A stretch of 15,708 nt of DNA from JBLHGN01 sp047616325 (lineage in GTDB: Bacteria; Pseudomonadota; Gammaproteobacteria; Pseudomonadales; Cellvibrionaceae). Below, piece by piece: positions 1 through 8,675 of the stretch. The position numbers and the translations under genes are program-made. The notes under the pieces are model-generated. The model worked only from the letters and a program-made list of their open reading frames with translations, was not told the origin of the DNA and made no database searches. The stretch covers positions 1 to 15,708 of the forward strand of contig JBLHGN010000061.1 in NCBI GenBank assembly GCA_047616325.1. Reading direction: 5' to 3'. Each line of letters opens with the position of its first letter. Within the stretch, counting starts at the first letter, position 1.

Positions 1-25
1 ACTAAAGGGTAAGGGCTAAGCCATC

Positions 26-1389
26 ATGGATATCATCACGCCCAAACGCTGCGCCATTTACACCCGTAAATCCTCCGAGGAAGGGCTTGAGCAAAACTTT
101 AATTCGCTCCACGCCCAACGCGAAGCAGCGGAAGCCTATATTTGTTCGCAGCAGCACGAAGGGTGGAAGGCCTTGCCCACTGCTTACGACGATGGCGGGT
201 TTTCAGGGGGATCTACCGAACGTCCTGGCTTACAACAATTACTCAAAGACATTGAAGCCAATAAAATCGACGTTATTGTCGTATACAAAGTGGATCGTTT
301 GAGTCGGTCACTGAATGACTTTGCCCAAATGATGGCGCGGGTTGATAAAAACAATGTCTCGTTTGTTTCGGTAACCCAAGCATTCAACACCACCAATTCC
401 ATGGGGCGGCTCACGCTTAACGTTTTGCTTTCCTTTGCGCAGTTTGAACGCGAAGTGACGGGGGAACACATTCTTAACCAAATAAGCGCGACAAGATTTC
501 CGCCTCGAAAAAGAAAGGCATGTGGATGGGCGGTCGCGTGCCGCTGGGGTTTGACGTCGTCGACAAAATGCTTGTCGCCAATAGTGAAGAAGCCCAACTG
601 GTAGAGCGGATCTTTACACGATTTATTGAGTTAAGATCGGTGACTTTGGTGTGCCGAGAACTTAAAGCGTTGGGCTTTCGAAGTAAACGTCATCGCTGTA
701 GGGATGGGCAAGTTACTGGTGGTGTGCCATTTAGCAAAACCAGTTTGTATAAAATTTTGAACCAGCGACTGTATTTGGGGGAAGTAGAGTTCAAGGACAA
801 AATTTACCAAGGGCAACACGAAGCCATTATTGACCAAACCACCTGGGACGCCACACGCGCTTTACTCAGCACCGACTCAAACCGATGTAAGACACGATCA
901 AGTTCGGCAAGCCCTGCACCGCTTAAAGGGCTTCTATACGGCCCTGACTCAATGCTGATGACGCCGACGCACACGACACGCAAAGGTAAACGCTACCGCT
1001 ACTACATCACGCACACGGCCCAGAAAGAAGGCCATGACGCCTGTGCCATTCGCATGCTGCGTGCTGGCGACATTGAGGGCATTGTATTTGATCAACTCAA
1101 GATTTTGTTTAAACAACCACAGGTCATCGTACAAACCTGGAAAGCCACACAAGTGCAGGATAAAACGATTACTGAAAATGATGTGCGTAAAGGACTGCAA
1201 TCCATTGAGACCTTATGGGATCACCTCTTTCACAATGAGCAGGCCAGACTATTGCACCTTTTTATCCAGAGAATTGATGTGGCGATCGATGGTGTAGCCG
1301 TGACAATCCGCACCAACGGGGTGAATGATCTCGTTCGCAGTATTAAGAAAATACACTCATCGAAAAAGGCCGAAGCCTATGCACACTGA
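26..1389 (+). pseudogene. Large serine recombinase, frame-broken by a 14-nt insertion
   Basis: Site-specific DNA recombinase of the large serine (resolvase/invertase) family. Seen: the N-terminal catalytic domain has Y-T-R-K-S-S with the likely nucleophile at Ser16, GGFSGGSTERPGL (Arg66), VYKVDRLSR (Arg91, Arg94) and FAQFEREVTGE. The first frame runs to a stop at 604, while the second half (about 487-1389) continues in another frame with DKISASKKKGMWMGG, a recombinase domain, a TPTHTTRKGKRYRYY segment and a C-terminal LFHNEQARLLHLFIQRIDV block. Removing 14 bases at about 473-486 (cttaaccaaataag) restores the family sequence GEHI-RDKISAS and one 449-aa reading frame. The stop overlaps the next gene by 11 nt. 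ATG26 follows a weak GGG-rich region. As read, the gene should not give a full recombinase. Confidence 0.88.
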
Positions 1390-1795
1390 GGTTACCACCA
1401 ATCACGATCAATCACTGATTAGAGTGTTTATCCCCGTTAGAATGAAACGGCATGCAGGGCGTAAGACATTAATATCGCCACAGGGGCAAAGCATTAATGC
1501 CGACCGCGACCATCAACAAGATAAAACATTACTGAAAAATCTTATCAATGCCCACCGCTGGCAGCGGATGTTAGATTCGGGGAAGTACTCGTCGATTAGT
1601 GATTTGTGTCGGGGGGAAGGGATTGCTAAGGGCAATATTTCTACCGTCATCCGTATGGTGACATTGGCGCCTGATATTCAGGAGGCCATTTTGAATGGGC
1701 AGCATCCCAATCATTTAACGCGTGCGGATTTTGTGGGAGTGTTTCCTGTGGAATGGGTTGCGCAGAGGGAGGTGTTTGGGTTTTTGTATGGCTAA
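1379..1795 (+). CDS. Small helix-turn-helix partner protein of the serine recombinase
   Basis: A 138-aa protein. The ATG at 1379 lies inside the 3' end of the recombinase (overlap 11 nt), so this start is preferred to an in-frame ATG at 1325 buried in that gene. Seen: LLKNLINAHRWQRMLDSGKYSSISDLCRGEGIAKGN..VIRMVTLAPDIQEAIL, which has the shape of a ParB/KorB-like helix-turn-helix (residues about 50-105), followed by HLTRADFVGVFPVEWVAQREV. Family knowledge: small proteins with LARAHRW...LAPDI...FPxEWxxQR are regularly encoded directly after this class of recombinase in proteobacteria. The role is probably DNA binding linked to recombination or its control, but this is inferred from context. Confidence 0.72.
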   Translation: MHTEVTTNHDQSLIRVFIPVRMKRHAGRKTLISPQGQSINADRDHQQDKTLLKNLINAHRWQRMLDSGKYSSISDLCRGEGIAKGNISTVIRMVTLAPDIQEAILNGQHPNHLTRADFVGVFPVEWVAQREVFGFLYG

Positions 1796-1950
1796 TTGCC
1801 GTTTTTCGCACGTCAGGAATTCGCCAGGGACACGACATCAAACGAACCTGCTTTAACTATCAGTCGTTGTTAATCTTAGGTATATGGTTTAACTTTGCCA
1901 TCCAGAGTAATTCGCTCAACGCACATAAAATTAATGTTTCCTCAAACTTC

Positions 1951-4401
1951 ATGCAAACTATTAAAGAAACCCTTTCAGGTATTGTCCAACGTGTAACCTT
2001 CCATAATGATGAGAATGGTTGGTCCGTATTGAAGTTGCAACCCTTTGACAGCCCGAGCAGTCAAGAGACAGTGATAGTCCATCAGACCAAGGTATTTGCT
2101 GGTGCAACGATGGAGTTTAGTGGTGCCTGGATCCAACACCAAAAATTTGGTCGCCAATTTCGGGCTGACGAGGCTGTGGAAAAAAAGCCTGCGTCGATGG
2201 CCGCGCTAGAAAAATATTTAGGGTCAGGCTTAATCAAAGGGGTCGGCCCAAAAACGGCAAAGAAAATCGTTAAGTATTTCCAAAAAGAAACACTCTCCGT
2301 TTTTGAACAAGACATTAGTCGCTTGTTGGAAGTGCCGGGTATTGCAAAACGAAAACTGACGGCAATAGAGACCGCATGGACGGAGCACTGTGCAATCCGC
2401 GAAGTAATGATGTTTTTGCAGGACCATGGTATCAGCACCTTATTTGCCGTGCGCATTTTTAAAGAATATCGGGACAAATCGATTAACAACGTGATGGAGG
2501 ATCCCTACAGGTTGGCCAAGGACTTTTACGGCATAGGCTTTTTCTCGGCCGACAAGGTGGCCTTAAGCCTGGGGTTTGCGGAAGATAGCCCAAAGCGAAT
2601 GATGGCCGCTATTCGACATGTATTGGCGGCCAGTCGCGATTCCGGGCACTGCTATCTCACAGAGCAACAGATTAGTGTTGACGTCACCGAACTGTTAGAG
2701 CACGATTTTAGCCATACCGTACCGACATATTTGGTTAATATGGAGAAGGACAACCAGTTAAGAACACGACATTTGCAGAATTCGGAAAGTGTCGCGGAAA
2801 AGTGCTACTACTCGAAAACGCTGTACTACGATGAGGACAAGGTCGCCAGTATCATTCGGCAGCATCGCAAGCCAATAGGTATTGATGAAGATCGTGTGAC
2901 TCGGTGGGTGTCACACTACTGTGGTTCAAAATCATTGACACTTAGCGATCAACAACAACAAGCCGTCAAACAAATTGCCGGACAAAATTTTTCGGTGCTT
3001 ACCGGCGGACCAGGATGCGGAAAGACCACCACCGTTCTTGTTATCGTCAAATTACTAGAAGCCATGAAAAAATGCGTTGTTCTAGCCGCGCCGACTGGCC
3101 GAGCAGCCCAAAGGATAAGCGAAGTCATTGGTCGTCAGTCAAAGACATTACACCGCTTGCTCGAGTGGAAAAATAATGGGTTTCAAAAAAACGAAGAACA
3201 ACCACTTACGGCAGACTTTATCATCATCGATGAGTGCTCCATGTTGGACATCAGCCTATGTGCCTCCCTGCTGAAAGCGATTAAACATACGTGTCAAATC
3301 CTCTTTATTGGTGATGCTGATCAGTTACCGTCGGTGGGTGCGGGAAATGTCCTTCATGACATTATACGCTCAGGAGGTGTTCCTGTTTTTCGTTTAACAC
3401 AAGTGTTTAGGCAAGCTCAAGCATCCAAGATAATTCAGCACGCCCACAAAATTAATCAAGGCCAGATACCCTACATAGATTCACCTTTTCATCGACCTGA
3501 ATTATGGACGCAAGAGTGTGACTGCTTATTTATTGATTCAGAGGAAATAACCTTGGAACAATCACGCTTTATTGCCAAGATAACACGCCATTTTAACACT
3601 GAACGTTCCAACCAAGAAAACCCTTATAAATTTAATTCTGATACACCGTTAACGTCTTATTACGATGACGAGCTGGTGATACCTAAGAAGTTTCAGCATG
3701 TCAATTTAGATAAGCTTTCAAAACTCAGCAAAGAAACAGAACAGCTGAAATCGATATTAAAAAAGGTTCACCCATGGTCGTCACTTAATTATGGCTTGTC
3801 GGCTAGCGATGTATTGGTCCAGCTGTATTTAAAGTGGATTCCCAAATACCATGGTGATAACACGGAAATACAAATTCTTTCGCCAATGACTCGCGGCAGT
3901 CTAGGCACGGCAAACTTAAATCGTTTGGTGCAGCAACATGCAAACCCACCCAAGCAAGGCAAACGCCAAATTAAGATCGGAGAGAAGATATTTCGCGAGG
4001 GAGATCGAGTCATTCATCGACGAAACAATTACGACCTTAATGTGTTTAACGGTGACATTGGTAAAATCCTCTGCATCGATAATGAGGCGGTTACGTGCAC
4101 AGTATCGTTTTACCCAGACGGCCGCGAGGTTGAATATCAAAAAGAAGATATCACAGAAATAGATCTAGCCTATGCAATCACTATTCATAAATCTCAGGGG
4201 AGTGAATTTAAGGTCGTCATTATTCCTGTAGTGTCTCAACACTTCACGATGCTTTATCGAAATTTAATTTATACGGGTTTGACTCGCGCGAAAACACTTG
4301 CCATTTTCGTAGGCACGCGCCGAGCCCTAGCAACGGCTATTCATCAAAAAGATTGTAGTCAGCGACAAACGGCCCTAGCAACGCTTATAAATGCGCACTA
4401 A
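1951..4401 (+). CDS. RecD2-like SF1B ATP-dependent DNA helicase
   Basis: An 816-aa helicase that would move 5'-3' on single-stranded DNA. The ATG at 1951 is chosen because the family N-terminus (SGIVQRVTFHNDENGWSVL, an OB-like domain) starts there; an open frame continues upstream to 1753 without family-like sequence. No strong ribosome site is visible. Helix-hairpin-helix motifs are at about residues 85-140 (GVGPKTAKKIV, VPGIAKRKL). Helicase motifs: Walker A GGPGCGKTTT (about 352), Walker B IIIDECSML (D427, E428), GDADQLPSVGAGNV (454), VFRQ (about 485), DRVIHRRNNYDLNVFNGDIG, AITIHKSQGSEF (about 744) and YTGLTRAK (about 775). It is longer than common RecD2 proteins because of roughly 80-100 residues between VFRQA and ILSPMTRGSLGT. 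It is convergent with the chaperone operon. RecD of RecBCD is unlikely because of the RecD2-type N-terminus. Confidence 0.9.
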   Translation: MQTIKETLSGIVQRVTFHNDENGWSVLKLQPFDSPSSQETVIVHQTKVFAGATMEFSGAWIQHQKFGRQFRADEAVEKKPASMAALEKYLGSGLIKGVGPKTAKKIVKYFQKETLSVFEQDISRLLEVPGIAKRKLTAIETAWTEHCAIREVMMFLQDHGISTLFAVRIFKEYRDKSINNVMEDPYRLAKDFYGIGFFSADKVALSLGFAEDSPKRMMAAIRHVLAASRDSGHCYLTEQQISVDVTELLEHDFSHTVPTYLVNMEKDNQLRTRHLQNSESVAEKCYYSKTLYYDEDKVASIIRQHRKPIGIDEDRVTRWVSHYCGSKSLTLSDQQQQAVKQIAGQNFSVLTGGPGCGKTTTVLVIVKLLEAMKKCVVLAAPTGRAAQRISEVIGRQSKTLHRLLEWKNNGFQKNEEQPLTADFIIIDECSMLDISLCASLLKAIKHTCQILFIGDADQLPSVGAGNVLHDIIRSGGVPVFRLTQVFRQAQASKIIQHAHKINQGQIPYIDSPFHRPELWTQECDCLFIDSEEITLEQSRFIAKITRHFNTERSNQENPYKFNSDTPLTSYYDDELVIPKKFQHVNLDKLSKLSKETEQLKSILKKVHPWSSLNYGLSASDVLVQLYLKWIPKYHGDNTEIQILSPMTRGSLGTANLNRLVQQHANPPKQGKRQIKIGEKIFREGDRVIHRRNNYDLNVFNGDIGKILCIDNEAVTCTVSFYPDGREVEYQKEDITEIDLAYAITIHKSQGSEFKVVIIPVVSQHFTMLYRNLIYTGLTRAKTLAIFVGTRRALATAIHQKDCSQRQTALATLINAH

Positions 4402-4477
4402 AACGAAATATTCTCTCGCAGACTGACTCAACCGCCCATTTTTTAAATTAGGAACTAGCCAGGCGCAGGCATCTCCT

Positions 4478-4915
4478 TTAGGGCTGATGAAAATATTCCA
4501 TAAAATCCTGTAGACCTTCTGGACCGAGCTCGTTTAGCATTTGGAAAAATTCGGTTTCCATGCCAACACTCGGGGGAAACAGGTCACACCCTTTTTTCAG
4601 GTGGGGGCGGAACAGTGTTTCTAAACATTGTTTTGAATGGGCCTCATCAATAGATGTTGTGTCTTGGCCCTTCTCACTATTGATCGAGTATGAGTTTAGC
4701 CAGTTCAAATCGATAGTTTCTGCAAATAACATCTCTTTAAAGGCCGACTCAGGACTAAGCAGAGCCGTTTTAGCTTCCAGTATGCCGGTATGACGTGCAG
4801 GAAATTGCTGCAGAGGGTAGCGGCGAGCCAAGCGGTTGTACGCAGCAACAATATCAGCGTGGCTCGCTTGAGCCGTTAATCGTAAGGTGTTGAGCGCTGC
4901 TTCACGATTCATCAT
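4478..4915 (-). CDS. J-domain-like co-chaperone lacking the HPD motif
   Basis: A 145-aa protein, last gene of the chaperone operon. Its ATG overlaps the previous stop as ATGA (4 nt), so translation is probably coupled. Residues about 5-60 resemble a J domain: AALNTLRLTAQASHADIVAAYNRLARRYP, then a loop and a helix EAKTALLSPESAFKEML. The HPD tripeptide that triggers Hsp70 ATPase in normal J proteins is replaced by Tyr-Pro-Leu (33-35). The rest (about 65-145) is acidic or polar and ends LGPEGLQDFMEYFHQP; I do not recognise a domain there. It probably docks to the Hsp70 encoded two genes upstream, but canonical ATPase stimulation is doubtful. The J-fold call rests on pattern and context. Confidence 0.7.
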   Translation of the reverse strand: MMNREAALNTLRLTAQASHADIVAAYNRLARRYPLQQFPARHTGILEAKTALLSPESAFKEMLFAETIDLNWLNSYSINSEKGQDTTSIDEAHSKQCLETLFRPHLKKGCDLFPPSVGMETEFFQMLNELGPEGLQDFMEYFHQP

Positions 4916-6921
4916 AATAGGTCACCAAATAAATCCAAGCTAGGTGATGGATTTTCTTTTAATTGCCTGACTTTTTTCGTACGACGTTGTGATGAAGCAG
5001 CCTTACTTGGCAGGCAATAACGCAATGCAGGAAGCGATCTACAGATTGCATATAACGCTTGCTGGTATCCAGCTGAGCATTCACCTTGCTGCTGAATCAC
5101 GGTTAAAGCCAAGCGCAAAAAACTTTCTAGCTCTCTCACTTGGTCAATTTTCCCAACCAGAGCAAAAATCGTCTCCCAACTCTGAAACAGGCTGGCGGCG
5201 TCTTGATGGCTGGCGAGCGATGTCAATAGTGCAACGACCCGATCCTGATTAAAGTCACTGGCGTGTTTGTTCAACAATTGCTCGGCAGAACGGATGAGAG
5301 ATGCGAGGTGATCTGCTTGCAGCCAAGCCGTGCCATAACCGGTGTCTACGGCGGCGATAGCGACGTAGACCAACATGTCGGCTTCACACACCTGGCCATT
5401 CACAATTGCGTTAAAAGGTGGCCTTGTGACATCAAACAAAGGGTGTTTCCACTGCGCCCAGAAGTCTTCTGCATTGTATTCTTCCATGGTTAAAAAGAGC
5501 TTTTGGCAACATTGGGTGAATAACGCTTTTTGCGCCTCACTGGTTAAGGGCCAAAAGAAACGATCGAGAATGGCGTTTTTGTCAAACCTACCATCATCAA
5601 GCGCTTCATCTAGGGTACGGAAAAACAAGGAGAAGTGAATGTACTGGAACTCAACCTGCGGGGAATTGTTCGTCGCACGTCCACCACGGGCCAAAAAGGC
5701 CAATAGCGCCACGCGATAGTCGTTGGGACGCAACCGGGTTAACCTCCGCATGCGGGCGGTGGGCGGCGGCTGAAGGCGCCCTCCACCCACCTCTTGCGCC
5801 AACCATTCGCAAGTGACTGCTAGACACTGTTCGACAAAAGCACTGTGCTCCGAGGGTACATCGGTGCTCATTAGGAAAATGAGATGTTCAAGTTGCCGCT
5901 CGAAATCTTGCTTGAACAGATCGCCCTCATTTGCGTAGCGGCTTAGGATCCGACACCTAAAAGCCTCCAATGAGAGCTTTTCGGTAAACGGCATAGACGT
6001 TGTATCTACCCGCTGATCTAACAGGTTAAGCGTCGTGGTATTGGCGTTTGAAAATACCAACTGCGACCAACAGGGTGCTACTGGAGCAGCAACCAGGCCA
6101 CCGAGACGGGATAACTGCGGACAGCGCTGCCAGCCCGTGGATTCGCGCTGTGTGCTACTCAGGCGTTGCTGTAAAAATACGCTGAGCAGTCGACGTAAGC
6201 CATCGAACCATTCATCCTGCTCGCAGGGCTCAATATTTGTTAACGCAGCTTCCAGTGCTTTTACAGTTTTTTGCTCAGGCTTGGGAGATTTAAGCGCCAG
6301 GAATTTTTGCAGTGTTGGCAGTAAGCTCGCCAAAGGACTATCGTCCAACCAATCATGCAACCAACGACGAAGATTGCCATCGCTCATAACCTGTCGGTCC
6401 AAGGCCCAAAGCAGCAAGTAAAAAGGTGCACACAGCAATTCACCTGCGTTATTGTCTGGTAGGTTGAGGTCACAGGGAATGCCATCATCGCGTATGACCG
6501 TGGCCAACGTGTCAACATACTCATCGCCCTCCACAAGGGCTGGCTCACTTATTAGGCAGTAAACATGCAATAAGGGATATAGCCACGCTAGATCGGCCTG
6601 TTTCATGGCCCGTCGGTGCGGCAAGAGTGTGGCTAAATCCCCCTTGGCCGAATCACGATGAAAGAGGTAATTGATAAAGCCTATCAACAGGGGTCGCAAT
6701 GGCCGAGCGGTTAGCGAAACTGGGGCGGTGGCCCAGTCGTGCATGACACTCGGTGGTGGCGACTCTCCATTTAACAAACTAATCCTGATGGGATCGCATA
6801 GTTCGACGAGCTCAGCCTGTGGCACTGTTATTGGCGGTAAGGTACTGGCCGATCTATTTTTTTGTTTGCTTTGCTTTTGCCGCTGTTTTTCTTGGCGGCG
6901 AGCTCGGTTATTACGCCCCAT
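4912..6921 (-). CDS. Unknown 669-aa protein of the Hsp70 operon
   Basis: I do not recognise this family. The ATG follows the Hsp70 stop after 5 nt, and its own stop overlaps the J-like gene by 4 nt, which ties its production to the chaperones. Seen: a very basic, Gln/Lys/Arg-rich start (residues 2-24, RNNRARRQEKQRQKQ), then a long, Leu/Ala/Trp-rich, apparently all-helical body with no signal peptide and no clear membrane span. No nucleotide-binding or nuclease motif stands out. The C-terminus has a basic patch (SQRRTKKVRQLK) and ends PSPSLDLFGDLL, resembling a short linear binding motif (SLDLF, like the bacterial sliding-clamp consensus QL[SD]LF). It could be a dedicated client, an adaptor, or the effector subunit of the system. 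The reading frame itself is secure. Confidence 0.85.
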   Translation of the reverse strand: MGRNNRARRQEKQRQKQSKQKNRSASTLPPITVPQAELVELCDPIRISLLNGESPPPSVMHDWATAPVSLTARPLRPLLIGFINYLFHRDSAKGDLATLLPHRRAMKQADLAWLYPLLHVYCLISEPALVEGDEYVDTLATVIRDDGIPCDLNLPDNNAGELLCAPFYLLLWALDRQVMSDGNLRRWLHDWLDDSPLASLLPTLQKFLALKSPKPEQKTVKALEAALTNIEPCEQDEWFDGLRRLLSVFLQQRLSSTQRESTGWQRCPQLSRLGGLVAAPVAPCWSQLVFSNANTTTLNLLDQRVDTTSMPFTEKLSLEAFRCRILSRYANEGDLFKQDFERQLEHLIFLMSTDVPSEHSAFVEQCLAVTCEWLAQEVGGGRLQPPPTARMRRLTRLRPNDYRVALLAFLARGGRATNNSPQVEFQYIHFSLFFRTLDEALDDGRFDKNAILDRFFWPLTSEAQKALFTQCCQKLFLTMEEYNAEDFWAQWKHPLFDVTRPPFNAIVNGQVCEADMLVYVAIAAVDTGYGTAWLQADHLASLIRSAEQLLNKHASDFNQDRVVALLTSLASHQDAASLFQSWETIFALVGKIDQVRELESFLRLALTVIQQQGECSAGYQQALYAICRSLPALRYCLPSKAASSQRRTKKVRQLKENPSPSLDLFGDLL

Positions 6922-6926
6922 AATGC

Positions 6927-8675
6927 TTACTCACTTTCTAACCATTCGTATAGTAAATCTTCCACCTCATCTAACGCTTCATCGTCATCTTGCTCGAGCA
7001 ATGTTTTATAACGCTGCAACTGGTCATGCATACCGGCCAAGACCTTTGTCCCATCAGCCTCTAATCGCTGACTGACTTTCTCAATCAGGTAGTTTGTCAC
7101 CGCCGGACTGTGCTCTACCGCAGACGCTTCTTCATGCGTTAATACATGCTCGGAGAATCCACCCAGCTCGCTGTTTGCATCTGGAGAACGTGACAAATCC
7201 ATGGTGTAGACTCGGCCTTGCTGATTCCCTGCTTCTTTCACCGAGATGTTGATGGTGCCGTTTAGATCATAGCCAAAGCTGACATCCAGTTTGCTGTCAT
7301 GCTGATTTTGCAGATCAACGGTAAATTCGCCAATAAAAGCGTTTTGCCGTGTATTACTGCTTTCGCCCTGATAGACAGCAATTTGTGCAGATTGCTGCTT
7401 ATCGAAACTTTTATAGAAGGTCCGTACGAAATGGGCTGGTAGCCGACTGTTGCGGCGAATCAATGGTGCAAATGTTAGCGGATGGGCGTTACTACTGTCG
7501 AAAAACTCAGAGCCTACCTCAAGGTCTTCCTCGCCCATGGCGGCAATACCCAAGGTATGCGGGCAAATATCCACCACGCTGCGCTCAAACACCTCCCCTT
7601 GTGTTATGGCACCTCTCACGCTCGCACCAATAGCCACCGATAGGTCGGGGTCCAGCCAAGTTTCCGGCTCAAGACCAAAGCGTTGAACTAAGCGTTCTGC
7701 AATCAAAGGAATTCGGGTTGAACCACCCACAAGTAACAGCCGAGTCAGTGACGATGGTGCTATTCCAGCCTCGGCCAAAGCTTGTAAGGCCTTTTCGACA
7801 GTAGAGCTGACCAGATCATCAATCATCTGTTCAAACTCTTCTCGAGTCAGAGTCAGGTCAAGTAAAAAGGTGTCTGTGCCCATACCTATGGGCTCTTCTA
7901 GGTGCACCATGGTTTCGCTCGATAGGCGCATTTTGGTTTGCTCTGCCAACAAGTGCAGGCGAGCTTGCAGAACCTTGTCAGCCAGGGGGTCCACATTGTG
8001 CTGGTTGCGTATATGTGCCACAAAATGCTCGGCCAGACGATGATCAAAATCGTCGCCCCCCAAATAAGTATTACCCTGGCTTGCGAGAACCTCATAGGCC
8101 GCGCTGGTCACATTTAAGACAGAAACGTCAAACGTACCTCCACCCAAGTCGTAAACCAACCATTTTTCCTCTTCTCCCTCTGCAATGGGAATATGCTGGT
8201 GCGCAATCGCGGCGGCGGTGGGTTCATTAATAATTTGTAGCACCTCTAAGCCAGCTTGTCGTCCAGCCGCCAAGGTGGCTTGGCGTTGGGCTTCCTGAAA
8301 CCAAGCCGGTACGGTTATGACCACTTTTTGCAACTGGCATTGAGATTCTTTCTCTGCCGCCTGTACTAGTGCCTGGAGAATTTTGGCTGAAATATCTATA
8401 GGCGAAAATTCTTCATTGCCAAGCATTACACGATAGTGAGGATTGTCCATTTTCCGTTTAATAGAGGCCACGGCCTCATGGGGCGCTACCCATAAATGAT
8501 TGCGAGCGGCTTCACCCACTAACCATTCACCGTCTCGGTAAGCAACTACCGAAGGCATGGTAAGACGCCCATCAATGCTGAGCACCTTGGGCTCGCCTCC
8601 GTGAATCAGAGCGATACAACTGTTGGTTGTACCCAGATCTATACCGCAAATGGGCGAGCGTGAATTAGTCGGCAT
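6927..8675 (-). CDS. Hsp70/DnaK-family chaperone (divergent paralogue)
   Basis: A 582-aa Hsp70 ATPase expected to bind and release polypeptide segments under control of its exchange factor and J-type partner. Seen: phosphate-1 motif GIDLGTTNS (11-19), Lys73 in SIKRK matching the catalytic lysine of DnaK, INEPTAAAIAH (149-159), phosphate-2 VYDLGGGTFDVS with Thr181, and adenosine motif LLVGGSTRIP (314-323). The interdomain linker is degenerate (FERSVVDICPHTLGI, about 363-377) compared with the DnaK DVLLLDV type. The substrate-binding domain follows, and the helical lid is short with an acidic end (EQDDDEALDEVEDLLYEW). It is shorter than DnaK (about 638), so it is a specialised paralogue, in the size range of HscC-like proteins. 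The ATG overlaps grpE-like by 11 nt, with a GAGG site upstream. Confidence 0.94.
   Translation of the reverse strand: MPTNSRSPICGIDLGTTNSCIALIHGGEPKVLSIDGRLTMPSVVAYRDGEWLVGEAARNHLWVAPHEAVASIKRKMDNPHYRVMLGNEEFSPIDISAKILQALVQAAEKESQCQLQKVVITVPAWFQEAQRQATLAAGRQAGLEVLQIINEPTAAAIAHQHIPIAEGEEEKWLVYDLGGGTFDVSVLNVTSAAYEVLASQGNTYLGGDDFDHRLAEHFVAHIRNQHNVDPLADKVLQARLHLLAEQTKMRLSSETMVHLEEPIGMGTDTFLLDLTLTREEFEQMIDDLVSSTVEKALQALAEAGIAPSSLTRLLLVGGSTRIPLIAERLVQRFGLEPETWLDPDLSVAIGASVRGAITQGEVFERSVVDICPHTLGIAAMGEEDLEVGSEFFDSSNAHPLTFAPLIRRNSRLPAHFVRTFYKSFDKQQSAQIAVYQGESSNTRQNAFIGEFTVDLQNQHDSKLDVSFGYDLNGTINISVKEAGNQQGRVYTMDLSRSPDANSELGGFSEHVLTHEEASAVEHSPAVTNYLIEKVSQRLEADGTKVLAGMHDQLQRYKTLLEQDDDEALDEVEDLLYEWLESE

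Noticed and set aside
1753..1950. Upstream in-frame extension of the helicase gene
   Set aside because: The sequence there overlaps the preceding gene and does not resemble the RecD2 N-terminus, which begins at 1951.
4989..5638. Plus-strand open frames inside the 669-aa gene
   Set aside because: They are antisense to a long, well-coupled operon gene and have no independent support.
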